Shown: positions 34,000 through 45,459 of the stretch, piece by piece | Layout: every line of letters begins with the position of its first letter | Numbering within the stretch: position 1 is the first letter of the stretch | NCBI GenBank assembly: GCA_963556195.1 | Contig: OY744547.1 | Location: 2,477,942 to 2,541,941 of the forward strand | DNA length: 64,000 nucleotides | DNA from: Sepiola atlantica | Taxonomy: Eukaryota; Mollusca; Cephalopoda; Sepiida; Sepiolidae | Direction of reading: 5' to 3' | Notes under the pieces: model-generated | Seen by the model: only the letters and a program-made list of their open reading frames with translations | What the model was told of the DNA's origin: nothing | Database searches by the model: none | Position numbers and translations under genes: made by a program

Positions 34000-35480
34000 A
34001 AATTATCAATCCTCATTTGAAAAATTAAATTATCAATCCTCATCTGAAAAAATATTACAAATTATCAAATTATCAAATCCTCATTTGAAAAAATACAAAT
34101 TATCAATCTTCATCTGAAAAAATATTAAAAATTATCAAATTCTCATTTAAAAAAATCAAATTATCAATTTTCATCTGAAAAAATATTACAAATTATCAAA
34201 TTCTCATTTGAAATAATCAAATTATCAATCTTCATCTGAAAAAATATTACAAATTATCAAATTATCAAATCCTCATTTGAAAAAATCAAATTATCAATCT
34301 TTATCTGAAAAAATATAACAAATTATCAAATTCTCATTTGAAAAAATCAAATTATCAATCCTCATCTGAAAAAATATTACAAATTATCAAATTATCAAAT
34401 CCTCATTTGAAAAAATCAAATTATCAATCTTCATCTTAAAAAATATTAAAAATTATCAAATTCTCATTTAAAAAAATCAAATTATCATCTGAAAAAATAT
34501 TACAAATTATCAAATCCTCATTTGAAAAAATCAAATTATCAATCTTTATCTGAAAAAATATTACAAATTATCAAATTCTCATTTGAAAAATTAAATTATC
34601 AATCCTCATCTGAAAAAATATTACAAATTATCAAATTATCAAATCCTTATTTGAAAAAATCAAATTATCAATCTTCATCTTAAAAAATATTAAAAATTAT
34701 CAAATTCTCATTTTAAAAAATCAAATTATTATCTGAAAAAATATTACAAATTATCAAATTATTCAATTATCAATCCTTATCTGAAAAAATATTACAAATT
34801 ATCAAATTATCAAATCCTCATTTGAAAAAATTAAATTATCAATCCTCATCTGAAAAAATATTACAAATTATCAAATTATCAAATCCTCATTTGAAAAAAT
34901 CAAATTATCAATCTTCATCTTAAAAAATATTAAAAATTATCAAATTCTCATTTAAAAAAATCAAATTATTATCTGAAAAAATATTACAAATTATCAAATT
35001 ATTCAATTATCAATCCTTATCTGAAAAAATATTACAAATTATCAAATCCTAATTTGAAAAAATCAAATTATCAATCTTCATCTGAAAAATTATTACAAAT
35101 TATCAAATTCTCATTTGAAATAATCAAATTGTCAATCTTCATCTGAAAAAATATTACAAATTATCAAATTATCATTTGAAAAAATCAAATTATCATCTGA
35201 AAAAATATTACAAATTATCAAATTATTCAATTATCAATCCTCATTTGAAAAAATACAAATTATCAATCCTTATCTGAAAAAATATTACAAATTATCAAAT
35301 TATCAAATCCTCATTTGAAAAAATCAAATTATCAATCCTTATCTGAAAAAATATTACAAATTATCAAATTATCAAATCCTCATTTGAAAAAATCAAATTA
35401 TCAATCTTCATCTGAAAAAATATTACAAATTATCAAATTATCATTTGAAAAATCAAATTATCAAATGTTATCTGAAAACA
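34000..35480. repeat. AT-rich tandem array, roughly 70-bp variable unit
   Basis: About 20 imperfect units made of CAAATTATCAAATTATCAAA, TCCTCATTTGAAAAAATCAA and ATCTTCATCTGAAAAAATAT in varying order, with internal deletions. Extremely AT-rich, and it may act as an MAR-like or merely unstable sequence. Confidence 0.9.
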
Positions 35481-36234
35481 ATCTGAAACGAAATTTATAT
35501 ATGATATTTATAAACCTATTTTTATCTCTTGACTCATTTTGTATCCTATAACCTTAATTTTGGTTTGTTGAACAATCTGCCATTTCATTCCCTAAAAATA
35601 AGGTTTTATCAAGACGGACAAACCAGAAACAACCGGTTTTTACTTAATGAAGTGACATTTATTTATCATTACAGATAAGATTTAGCGGAGATAAGAAGAC
35701 ACTTTTTATGGATTTATTTTCTTCGGTATTCATTGTTTTCGTATCTTTTACACTTTATCAGTTATGAGTGAGACTTTCTGACATGTTCTGTTTTGTTTCT
35801 CTGATAACACATTACTTTCTGTAAATACATACTTTTGTTGACTCTACCTCCTTCTTGTCTTATTTCTTTTGACCCATAGATCTTCTGGTGTAGGATGGAG
35901 ATGGGGGAACACTATGGTATTATATTAATTACACGTTAGCACTTGCCATTTACTAATATTTGAATTTACAGCAAGTACTAAAACAAATTAAAAAAAAAAA
36001 GAAGCATTTGTCTCTGTAAGAGTTTTTTTCTAGCTTGTTCATTTCTGATGACCTAAAGGAAAAAAAAACACCAACCGTTGACTTTTTATTTAGAGTGGAG
36101 GATTTCTTTCTGAATTTATTTCAAACGGCGAGGGTTGTCTCCGAGGTGATCAAAGACTCACAGAATTTGGAAATATAATTTAATAGCTGTACATATTTTT
36201 TGTAACACTTGTAGCATTGGGTACACGGGTAGTG
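35481..36234. other. AT-rich intergenic DNA
   Basis: No gene, RNA or known repeat recognised. Confidence 0.4.
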
Positions 36235-36451
36235 TAAGACAATGAAGATGGATGAGAACTCAGATGTGGAGAAAGTATATTTGGATGGCTAAGTTGTTGA
36301 AAAGTTTTGTTACCTTGGTGATATGATTGGAGCACAGGGTGGAGTCGGTGCTGGTGTGATTGCAAGAGGTAGGAGTGGATAGAATAAGTTCAGGGAACTT
36401 CTGCCATTACTAACCAGCAGAGCGTTACCACTGTCAACCAAAGGAAAAGTT
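36235..36451 (+). pseudogene. RTE-like LINE fragment, left part (split by a transposon)
   Basis: Reads FCYLGDMIGAQGGVGAGVIA then FRELLPLLTSRALPLSTKGK with stops. The reading resumes at 37125 after a 673-bp inserted element, with MMYGSETW following as expected in this family. Confidence 0.7.
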
Positions 36452-37124
36452 GGTATTACTCCAGATGAAGCGCCTAATTTCCATTGCGGAAGCGCCCGAG
36501 AGCTGCCGAGATGAAAACCAGGCTGAAGCAAAACTGAAAGTCATAAAATGGAAGAGTGGCAGACGACAATATAAGACGAAGAATAGAAAAGAAAAAATAC
36601 ATATATTTGAAAAAAATGAAAAAAAAAAGAAATGAACAAACCATAGCTGAAGAACTATAAATAAACTTTAAAAAAAAATTTTTTTCGTGGGCCAAATGAA
36701 CCATTTTAATTTTTTATTGTCTTTTTTTTTTTACATAAATCAAAGAAGTAAATGCTATTTCTTTTACGATATTTAGGCAACTTTTTTTGTATCTTTTTGT
36801 TTTTTTACATAAAACAAAGAAGTATGTTAATTTTCTTCGGATATTTAGGCAAGTTTTTTTTTGTATATTTTTTTTGGGGGACGGAGGAATTTCATATATT
36901 TTCTCGTCGAGGGTCAGGGTTTACGGATACGTTTGCGGCCGGTTCGAAAGGTCTTCCTACCGCTTGTTTTGTTGTGCTGAGCGCAGATGATTGGCAGCAA
37001 CCTGATCGGTCAGCTCTGCTTCAGCCTCGTTTTCGTCTCGGCAGCTCTCGGGCGCTTCTGCGACCTGCCCGATCGTTGTCGCCGAGCAGTCACGGAAATT
37101 AGGCGCTTCATCTGGAGTAGTACC
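36452..37124. mobile_element. 673-bp TIR element inserted in a LINE, with 8-bp TSD
   Basis: 31-bp terminal inverted repeats differ at one position (GGTATTACTCCAGATGAAGC against GGTACTACTCCAGATGAAGC, both continuing GCCTAATTTCC). Inner inverted blocks follow (GAGAGCTGCCGAGATGAAAA). Flanks GAAAAGTT (36444-36451) and AAAAAGTT (37125-37132) look like an 8-bp target duplication, as for hAT-like or Merlin-like elements. It interrupts the RTE-like LINE, which resumes on the far side. No transposase. Confidence 0.8.
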
Positions 37125-37360
37125 AAAAAGTTTATCAGGTATGTGTATGCAGTGTTATGATGTATGGAAGTGAAACCTGACCAGTGAGGGTTGAGGACAT
37201 GCGTTGCATGGAGAGAAATGATATGAGAATGATGCGATTGATATGTAATGTGCGTCTAAAAGAGAAGGTTAGTTCTAATGAACTCAGAGAAAGATTTAAT
37301 CTAAACAGTATAAGGAGATGTGTGCAGAACAGGAGACTTTGATGGTTTGGCCACGTTGAA
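37125..37360 (+). pseudogene. RTE-like LINE fragment, right part
   Basis: Continues from 36451: VMMYGSET, then RVEDMRCMERNDMRMMRLIC, NVRLKEKVSSNELRERFNLN, SIRRCVQNRRL and a stop or frame change, FGHVE. Several stops are present. Confidence 0.7.
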
Positions 37361-37516
37361 TTCCTGTTTTTTCTCTCTTCCTCTTCCGTCATGTTTTGTC
37401 TTGCTTTGCTTCGCCTCGCTTTCCCCTCTCTCTGAAAATGTTAATTTTGCCGTACTTCAACCGATTCATGGGTAGGGGAGGTAGAAGACTTTTGTTTCAT
37501 CAATGAATGTTTTCTT

Positions 37517-38189
37517 GTCTCCTTTAAAACGTATCAGTCGATACTTTTCAATATGAAAAAAAAAGAAGAAAAGTTTTTGTAGATTAACATCCTTCGCTAA
37601 ATCACTTTCATCCTCTCCCTCCCAAAATGAGATTCTACTTTTTTTGGGAGGCGGTTATAAGTGAACACCCCGGGCCCCTAAGTAGGAAAATTAGTGAGGG
37701 GGGAGGGGGGTCATGACCCCCAGGTTGAGAAATTCAGCTCAATTTCAGATTTCTTTTTTGCTATTGGCCACTTATCCCTCATTGTTAGGTTTTAGAAGGC
37801 TCTATCTATACAATACGCACAATGCTTCAAGCAAACTATAACACTCTCTTATAATTTTTTTTTTTTTACTAATGGGTAACCGCTTATCAAGGCCCAGAAA
37901 CCACTCAAGGGTAAGAGTTAAAAAGATTGTCGGTTGGACGATGAACGCCACGACGAGAGGGTTAGAAACAATGGGGAGAATGGGCAGAAGATTACTTAAG
38001 AGGAATTGATTATCCAAGTATTTGTTTACATTAGACTTGAAGACGACCATGCTGCAGTCGGTTGGGAAGCAAACTTGTGGTATTTTGTTCCATAGATTGG
38101 ATGTATTAAGGAAAAAAACTTTGTTCATGGAAGTTCCGTTTGTTTTTAGGTTCGCAAAGAGAGAGAGAGAGAGAAAGAGAGAGAAAGAA

Positions 38190-38223
<34 letters not shown>

Positions 38224-38804
38224 GGGGAAATTCTTGGCTGTGGTTGTAGCTTGACGAGTTCTTGCTGTGAATGTTTTACAGGGGGGGGGCGGTGTTACGT
38301 CTGATGTTTACACATTGTTATCGGCTTAATAACAACCAAAAAGGACGAACTATGACCTTTAACAAATTTATTTAACAACTCACAGATTAAATGGAACTGT
38401 AGAAGCCGCTCGATGCATTCTGATTAAAGTCTGTGATAGTGAGACCGTTTTGTTTACTTTTCAACTGTCATGGCGGACCTTGCCTTCTCTAGGGCGATAA
38501 CTCTGCTTTCTTCGTTCCAAGGGAAAATAACTCTGTTCTGTTTTTAGGTTGCCCTAACAAGAGGCCAGGTATTGGAGCTCAGTCGAGCACCTACCATGAG
38601 CATAACGATAGAGTAGAGAGAGACTAGCAACATCTCTTCTTTTTAAAACGTATCAGTCGATACTTTTCAATATGAAAAAAAAAGAAGAAAAGTTTTTGTA
38701 GATTAACATCCTTCGCTAAATCACTTTCATCCTCTCCCTCCCAAAATGAGATTCTACTTTTTTTGGAAGGCGATTATAAGTGAAAACCCCGGGCCCCTAA
38801 GTCG
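37517..38804. repeat. Pair of about 165-bp direct repeats 1.1 kb apart
   Basis: 37521-37683 and 38643-38804 agree at nearly every position (for example AAAACGTATCAGTCGATACT, AACACCCCGGGCCCCTAAGT with one change). They could be LTR-like ends of a non-autonomous element enclosing a LINE-A fragment and microsatellite, or a local duplication. No primer-binding site or TG...CA ends are evident. Confidence 0.7.
37862..38165 (-). pseudogene. LINE-A 3' end
   Basis: The - strand encodes MNKVFFLNTSNLWNKIPQVC, FPTDCSMVVFKSNVNKYLD and the shared 3' motif GGCCTTGATAAGCGGTTACC. A (GA)n microsatellite follows at the truncated 5' end. Confidence 0.65.
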
Positions 38805-38956
38805 AGGCAAGAAAGTGTTCTCAGAACGACACTTTCCCAGATACGATGGCGGTGCTCCATCTTAGGACCTATCTGGCTTTTATACATTGTGTCAAGAGTG
38901 AGGTACTTTCTGGAGCGATAGAATGATCCAACCATTTTTCTTTTTATTATTCTAAT

Positions 38957-39672
38957 TTTCGGCACTTGTTCGTAATACTCCACCACCCGTTTTTATCAAC
39001 TTTTTTACTGACCAAATTTTTCTCTTTTTTTCGGTGTACAATTAACTATCATGGCGTTAGAGAATTCAGTGTTTTGTTTTTTAATTAAAAAATATTTTTT
39101 TTAGATTTTAGGAGGGGGGATCAGTTTCCTGTATAAATCTAACGTAAACTGATCACCCACTTTTTGACCATGTTGTATGTTGTTGTTTGTTCGTAATACA
39201 CCACCAGCCAACTTTTCTCAACTTTTTTACAGAGCAAATTTTTTTTTTTTTTCGGTGTACAATTACCTATCATGCCGCTAGGGTTTCTTGGAAATTAAAA
39301 AAAAATATTTTGGATTTTTGCAACATGGTCAAAACGTGGATGATCAGTTTACATAAAATTTATATAGGAAACTGATCCCCCCTCCTAAAATATAAAATAT
39401 TTGAAAAAAAATTCCACAGAACACAAAATTCTCTAGCGACATGATAGATAATTGTACACATAAATTTAAAAAAAAAATTTGTGATGGTCAAAAAATGGGG
39501 GATCAATTTACGTAAAATTTATATAGGAAACTGATCCCCCTTCCTAAAATATAAAATATTTGAAAAAAAATTTCAAAGAACACAGAATTCTCTAGCGACA
39601 TAATAGAAAAAAAATTGATCAGTAAAAAAGAGTTTGGAAAAAGGGTGGTGGAGTATTCCGAACAAGCGCCAA
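38957..39672. mobile_element. Foldback element directly upstream of the coiled-coil gene
   Basis: Outer arms GGCACTTGTTCGTAATACTC...CACCACCC (38958) and its inverse ending at 39672, with inner copies of GTATAAATCTAACGTAAACT or ATAAAATTTATATAGGAAAC and ACTGATCCCCC in both orientations at 39110-39160, 39340-39400 and 39500-39560. It ends 66 bp before the first coding ATG, so any nearby promoter or 5' UTR must lie in or beyond it. Confidence 0.75.
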
Positions 39673-39738
39673 ATTTTCGATAAATCTGTTATTAGATTAT
39701 ATTTCCTTTCATTTTTTCTTTCTTTTCTCTCCGAAGAA

Positions 39739-41005
39739 ATGGAATCTCCAAGCAGTTCCAAACTACCGAGGAACCTTGAAGTGTCGATGAGCAGCCTCGT
39801 GTCTGAGCCGATGCTGGATATTGATTCAGCCACCCTTGAGTTGTCGCTTCCTGACGATACAGCCCGACCAGTTATACAGCATATCGACTCGTGTAATTCT
39901 ATTGACTGGGAGAAGCTAGAAAGTTTTAACGACCATGATTCTGTCACAGACTCTCTCTTTGGTAATAATGTATTTTCACAACATACGGATCTGCCTTACT
40001 TAAGCGATGTAACTAGTTTCCAAGAAACTTCCATCGATGACTATCCGAGCGAAATATCCAAGGACGATCATCTAGCGCAATTAGTTAAGAATGCAAAGAG
40101 TAAAAATATGGTTCCGAGTTTGGAATCGGTAAGTTCCGCCAAAGAAAATGTGGATTTTTACCAAAGTTCCAATGATACGAAAATGTCTTTGAATCTGTCT
40201 GCGAACGACGACGAACCTCCTTGTTTTAATGCGTGTAAACAAACTACGATAAACGTCGCCGGAAACGATGCAAATCCGTCAGAAGGAAATGTGCAACCGT
40301 TGCAAGCCCACCCCGAATACACGGAAAATTTCCACAACTACAAACTGTGTCGCGTCGTTGCGCCCGGCGTAAAAGAGTGCCTTATTTTGGAAACCGGAGA
40401 ACAAATTAAATGCGATAAAAGAAAAAAACTGAAAGAGGCGGAAGAAAAGCTGGCGAAATCCATTTCAAAAGTGGACAATTCTTTACTTCCATCTCTCCCC
40501 CCTCCTCCCCCTCATCCACAGTCTCCTCCCCCGCCTCTCAGCTCGTCCCCTGACATTACCGATCATTCGGCGCCAACCACAACGACTATAAAACAGGATT
40601 CGGATTGTCTTAACAAATCCCAAACCAGTCTCTCATCGGACAAGGAGAATTGCGACGTCTCCCCGTCTCCCCAACCAAGGGAGGAAGATAAAGAGGCTGA
40701 AAATGGCCCATGGCACTCCCCTTTACGACAGAAACAGGTGACGGTAAATTCTGGCGATGAGAGTGGCGCCGATTTCTTTGGACAAGAAAAGCTAAGCAAG
40801 AAGGTCTTCAAGATTACCAAACCACACGTGGAAGACAGTGCGGTCTATTTTGGTAATTTGAGACTTGGTCGTGGAATAAACAAGGGTTGTCCGAGATCAT
40901 TTATTTTAGGCTCGTGTTTAAAAAATAAAATGTCTATGGAAACGAATCGGAAACTTAAAGGTGATAAAAAACCCGAAGATACGAAGGAAAACAGAGACCC
41001 CGCAG
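39739..41005 (+). CDS. Coiled-coil, possibly MPHOSPH9-like centrosomal protein, coding exon 1
   Basis: First coding exon of a seven-exon model (residues 1-422 plus one base). The ATG at 39739 has purine -3 and G +4 and lies just after a pyrimidine-rich stretch ending in AG (39735-39736), so a 5' non-coding exon is possible. The same frame is open back to an ATG at 39634, but that extension encodes repeat-derived sequence. The exon ends CGCAG|GTAAG (phase 1). The protein is Ser/Asp/Glu-rich and low in complexity, with an ordered-looking basic block at about residues 203-245 (LCRVVAPGVKECLILETGEQ, then Lys-rich), a poly-proline run at about 250-273, and several S/T-P sites. The match to M-phase phosphoprotein 9 rests on my recollection of the vertebrate coiled-coil segment and is tentative. 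That this is a genuine expressed exon is much surer, given codon-like composition and phase-compatible splicing. Confidence 0.85.
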
Positions 41006-41100
41006 GTAAGAATTTATTCTATTTTTCTGCAAGAAATATTACTTGCTAACGGGGCTACACGATGTTGCCCTGCAGGGGGGTGGGGGGGGGGGATAATATA

Positions 41101-41760
41101 AAATTAGTCTTCAAAACATAATTTTTCGTTTTCTATTTGTCCTACTTTTATTTCTATTCCTATTATCTTGATAGTCGTGTTAATATAACCACTATCACTC
41201 AGAGCATTATTGTAAGCACTACTATTGTTATTAAAAATTTCTTCATTAGAAGAATTATTGCTAATTCTATGACCTATGGATAACGGTATGTGTTTAATAA
41301 CGCTTGGTGGATGGTTTGATTTTGGATTTACGTATATTGGATCATAGTTATCTTTCATATATGGTTTGTATACTCCTTGGTTAAGATTAAGGGTAATATC
41401 TAAAAAGTTTGTAATTTTGATACTTACAATTATTTCAACTTTGAGTCCTAACTCTTTTATAGTTCTGAAGATAAGTTTTTTAGTCATTTCAACTTTAGGG
41501 CCATTACTATTTTCAATCACTGCCAAACCATCGTCTCTATATAAGCCTATATTCCTAACACTAAACATACCTGTCTCAATAAGCTTGTATAATATAAATA
41601 ATCCAATGAGATCAGACATTTCAGCCGAATCCAAAGAACCCATTGCAACATCAAAGGAACCAGTAGAGTCTTTTTTTATCCATTGTTCTTCATTCTTAAC
41701 CAATACAGTTTTCAGAATATTTTGGTGGGTTATTATTATACATAATAGGTTATGTAACTG
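41101..41760 (-). pseudogene. Penelope-like element reverse transcriptase fragment
   Basis: The - strand frame (about 41703 to 41104) encodes the C-terminal half of a PLE reverse transcriptase. Signatures are FDVAMGSLDSAE, the catalytic GLYRDDGLAV (YRDD form), FLDITLNLNQGVYKPYMK, SNHPPSVIKHIP and SSNEEIF...ALSDSGY, in the order expected for the family. It lacks the N-terminal fingers and the GIY-YIG endonuclease, and stops appear upstream of 41703, so it is a 5'- and 3'-truncated relic, although the remaining frame is intact. It lies in intron 1 of the coiled-coil gene, about 95 bp past the donor and antisense to it. Confidence 0.85.
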
Positions 41761-42950
41761 ATTGTATTGGTATGACTCCGGATGATAGGATAACTATTAG
41801 TAACCAGGAGATCTATAAATGAATAAGTTACAAGGTTTAGAATTTATATTGAAAGAAGAGGTTTATTGCAGGGTGAACATAATGATAAAATTAGTGAACT
41901 TTAATTACGTCCATTAGACTAAATCAATATAGATGGACACAGAAAGAGAGAATATAATTAATCTAAAATAAAATAAAATAAAAAATTCAATTCCTTTATA
42001 AAATAACGCAAAATTATAACAAAAAATAAAGTTTTAAGTAGATTGTCATAAAGAACTAGATAAAAATAATAAATAGCCGATATTAAAAACCTAGTTTCTA
42101 ATTCTCAATTAATTAGGGAAATAATATTGTTGTTTTATCAAGTTAGTTCGTTGGTAAATATGATTGATATTTGTTAATAATTTTAATTAAATAATAAATA
42201 GCGATTGTCTTAATGTATATAACACTCTATTTGGCAGCTTATTGGGAAAATGTTTAGTAAGAAGATAAAATAAAAAATAATTCTTAATACATTACGCAAA
42301 ATAGATAAATATATATATGTGTGTATGTGTATATATATATATGTGTATATATATATATATATGGGTGTATGTATATATATATATGTATACATGTTTTTAT
42401 TTTTACATCTATATATATGTATGTGTGTTTGTGAGTATATAAATGTGTGCGTATAAGCGTGGGTGTGTGTATGTGTGAGTGTGTCTTGGTGTGTGTGCGT
42501 GTAGTTAGGAAAGGGGAGACGGCCGAGTCAAGCCGGTCCTGCCAAAAGTTTGAGCTGACCGGATTTCTTATGCGTCGATAGGTAGATATCAAAGTGTCAT
42601 CTTATGTAAAAAGGTTTCTCGTCTAAAAATTTTGAAATGTAATTTGTTTGTTTGTTTTTTGTCTTTTGTTTTGGTTTTTTATGATTGTGTATTGGCAGAT
42701 CTAATCTTTGCTCATCAGTATATCTTTGAGGAGGAGCCGAGAAGGTTCTGAAACAATTGTCGGATACTCAAACTATGTTTATTTTAATATAAAAGCTCTA
42801 ATATATATTAAGCACTTTTGAAAAGTGATGGTTTTGTTCATTTAGTTAATATTTGAACTTAATTAATTAAAATTATATATATATATATATTTATTATGAA
42901 TAAAGATAGGGATAAAATGATCTGACGTAATGAAAAAAGAAAACCAAAAA
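41761..42950. other. Intron 1 sequence
   Basis: AT-rich with TA/TG microsatellite (42300-42510); nothing else recognised. Sequence upstream of the PLE fragment on its strand (41761-41900) is stop-rich and may be older PLE. Confidence 0.4.
42310..42420. repeat. TA/TG-rich microsatellite
   Basis: Alternating purine-pyrimidine ATATATATGTGTATGT runs; continues more loosely to 42510. Confidence 0.9.
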
Positions 42951-43140
42951 CTATATTATTTATGTATTCATCAACGTTTCGTCTTTATTGTGAGACTTCC
43001 TCAGGATGAAGATAAATGCAGAAAAATAATCATACAATTATCAATTTCAATAATTGTATGATTATTTTTTCTGCAATTTTTTTCACCCTGAGGAAGTCTC
43101 TCAATAAAGACGAAACGTTGATGAATAAATAAATAATATA
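42951..43140. repeat. Palindrome with 91-bp arms and CTGAGGAAG...CGAAACG motif
   Basis: Left arm 42951-43041 and right arm 43050-43140 with an 8-nt loop. Each arm has, reading outward, CCTGAGGAAGTCT ... AAGACGAAACGTTGATGAAT, a motif resembling a hammerhead core but with an extra A after CTGAGGA and no stem III. Confidence 0.85.
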
Positions 43141-43378
43141 GATTAGCGCCTCTTTCTTGGACCTTGTCTAAGAGGGAAAGACTAGTGGGTGATGCACCAG
43201 CCCAGATGTGGCAACAATACTTAATGCATGGGCAGATGGTGGCTTTGTAGAGATATAGGATACTGTCAGGTGTGAAAAGTTTTCTAGCACGGTAGAGGGA
43301 GCCCACTTTCTTTGCAGCAGCCTTGGCAATGTCTTCTATGTATTTGTTCCAATTCATGTTATCTGTGAAGGTTCGGCT
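43136..43378 (-). pseudogene. LINE-B fragment
   Basis: The - strand reads MNWNKYIEDIAKAAAKKVGS, LYRARKLFTPDSILYLYKAT and CCHIWAGASPTSLSLLDKVQ, then joins the right arm of the palindrome at 42951-43140. The 3' UTR is missing. Confidence 0.75.
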
Positions 43379-44248
43379 GAGACATTAAAAAATTGTTGAG
43401 TGGTTGAATCAACACATAGTGAGGGCAAGAGAATTACATTGATACCTAAGTGAGAGATGGGTAACTTGTTCAGTTAATTACAAATTACACCTAATGAGAA
43501 GAATTAAAATAATTTGTTATAAACATAACTCAACCCCAGAACTAAGGAATATTTTAGCGTGTATTTTGTCTCATTAATCTCTATTTGTATAAAGTTAGGT
43601 ATGCGTATATGTTTATATATTTATATGTATAGGATTCACTCCTAAACTAATTAACCGATCATTTTAAATTTTGGAACACAGGTGTAGGTGTGGGTAATGT
43701 GAGCTATATTTAGTTTAATTTAATTTATGCAAAGTGGCTTTTGTGAAAATTCATATACCTGAAATTTCAGTTTCTTTGGAGTATTTTAAATGGTTTTTAG
43801 GGGGCATAATATGTGCACAAGCTCCCATTTGAAAATTCAAATATTTCAGATTTACATTAAATTTGATTCATAGTCATTAGACACCAATGAACCTCTGAAT
43901 TTCAATTTTTTCTTAAGTCATCTTAAATATAAGTCTTGAATTTTAGAAATTTTCTAGAATTAAAATCATGTAATGGATTTTTATCAAAATTGGAATAAGG
44001 ATTCTAGACATAAGGTTTAGTATCATTATATTTTTATTTTAATCTTCATAAGGTGACATAAAAGTGGTGCTAAAGTGTTCTATTCGGGGGAATTAATTTT
44101 ATCCATCCTGAGACAGATATTCTTCTTATATATATATATATGTATGTGTGTGTGTGAGGAATATTTTTATATATAATTTGAATAATCATTTAAATAAATG
44201 ATTGAGTCTTACCCAAATTGTTTAAATAAACGTTTTCTTTTTCAACAG
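43379..44248. other. Intron 1 sequence
   Basis: AT-rich; no repeat copy or exon recognised. Ends at the acceptor of exon 2. Confidence 0.4.
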
Positions 44249-44676
44249 CAAATGTTGACCACACAACTGATGCGGAAGAATCCACAAGTCCAGTGGAGCC
44301 TTTGACGCTAAAAACACCATTAATTTCTTCATGGAAAGATTTCAACTTGAATGATGTCAACGGCCTGAGCCCGACAGGTTACTACTCTGACCCTTGTCAA
44401 ACGAACGGAACTTCTTGGAACCAGCGTTTGGAATTGAGTCCAGTAGATGTTGGGAAAAGCTCTGAAGAACTCTGCAGAGAAGATCGTCCCCAGCATTCAT
44501 TGGCTGGAAAGGAATGGTGCCGGACAATCGCTAACAAGCGTGACAGTTTGTCTCCTCAGAGGACAGAAATTCCTCAAGTGGTCACCCAAATAAACGCTTC
44601 CGACGCCGATGGTTGTAAATTGACACCATCGGAATCTGGACCGGTTCCGAATTTCAAATCCCTTCAAGAAAGACAG
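44249..44676 (+). CDS. Same gene, coding exon 2
   Basis: Acceptor TTTTTCAACAG| and donor GACAG|GTGAGT bound a 428-nt exon that enters in phase 1 and leaves in phase 0 (residues 423-565). It encodes a hydrophilic, Ser/Thr/Pro-rich segment with sites such as SPTG and LSPQR and no recognisable domain. An open frame continues past the donor only because the intron begins with an (ATCT)n microsatellite lacking stops in this frame, so the long apparent ORF should not be read as protein. Confidence 0.88.
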
Positions 44677-44700
44677 GTGAGTAATTATTCCATTTTAGTC

Positions 44701-44777
44701 TTTTCTATCTATCTATCTATCTCTATCTATCTATCTATCTATCTCTTTTTCTCTATCTATCTATCTATCTCTTTTTC

Positions 44778-44816
<39 letters not shown>

Positions 44817-44845
44817 CTTTTTCTCTATCTATCTATCTCTTTTTC

Positions 44846-44896
<51 letters not shown>

Positions 44897-44993
44897 CTTT
44901 TTCTCTATCTATCTATCTATCTCTTTTTCTCTCTCTCTCTATCTATCTATCTATCTCTTTTTCTCTATCTATCTATCTATCTGTCTCTTTTTC

Positions 44994-45028
<35 letters not shown>

Positions 45029-45061
45029 CTTTTTCTCTATCTATCTATCTATCTATCTCTT

Positions 45062-45098
<37 letters not shown>

Positions 45099-45172
45099 GT
45101 CTTTCTCTGTCTGTCTGTCTATCTATCTATCTGTCTCTTTTTCTCTATCTATCTATCTATCTATCTATCTTC
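44701..45172. repeat. (ATCT)n microsatellite at the start of intron 2
   Basis: Begins 24 bp after the exon 2 donor, with periodic TCTTTTTC interruptions. It creates the long Ile/Ser/Leu-rich frame following exon 2. Confidence 0.97.
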
Positions 45173-45204
45173 ATCTGCTTTTGGTATATAAGTGTTCCGA
45201 TTTG

Positions 45205-45390
45205 TTAAATCTAAGAGATTGCTGTAGTTTGCTTGAAGCATTGTTTAGTGTGTATATAAATGCAAATGAGAAGGCAATACAATGCAGAGGTGTAACGGAT
45301 AAACACGAACTGAATCAAGTTAAGACATATAATGGCGGAATTCCACTTTTTTATTAATATAATACATATATATATATTTACATATATATG

Positions 45391-45459
<69 letters not shown>

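Noticed and set aside
42987..43022. Complete hammerhead ribozyme in the palindrome
   Set aside because: Has CTGAGGA and CGAAAC cores, but with an extra A before stem II and no stem III or cleavage triplet.
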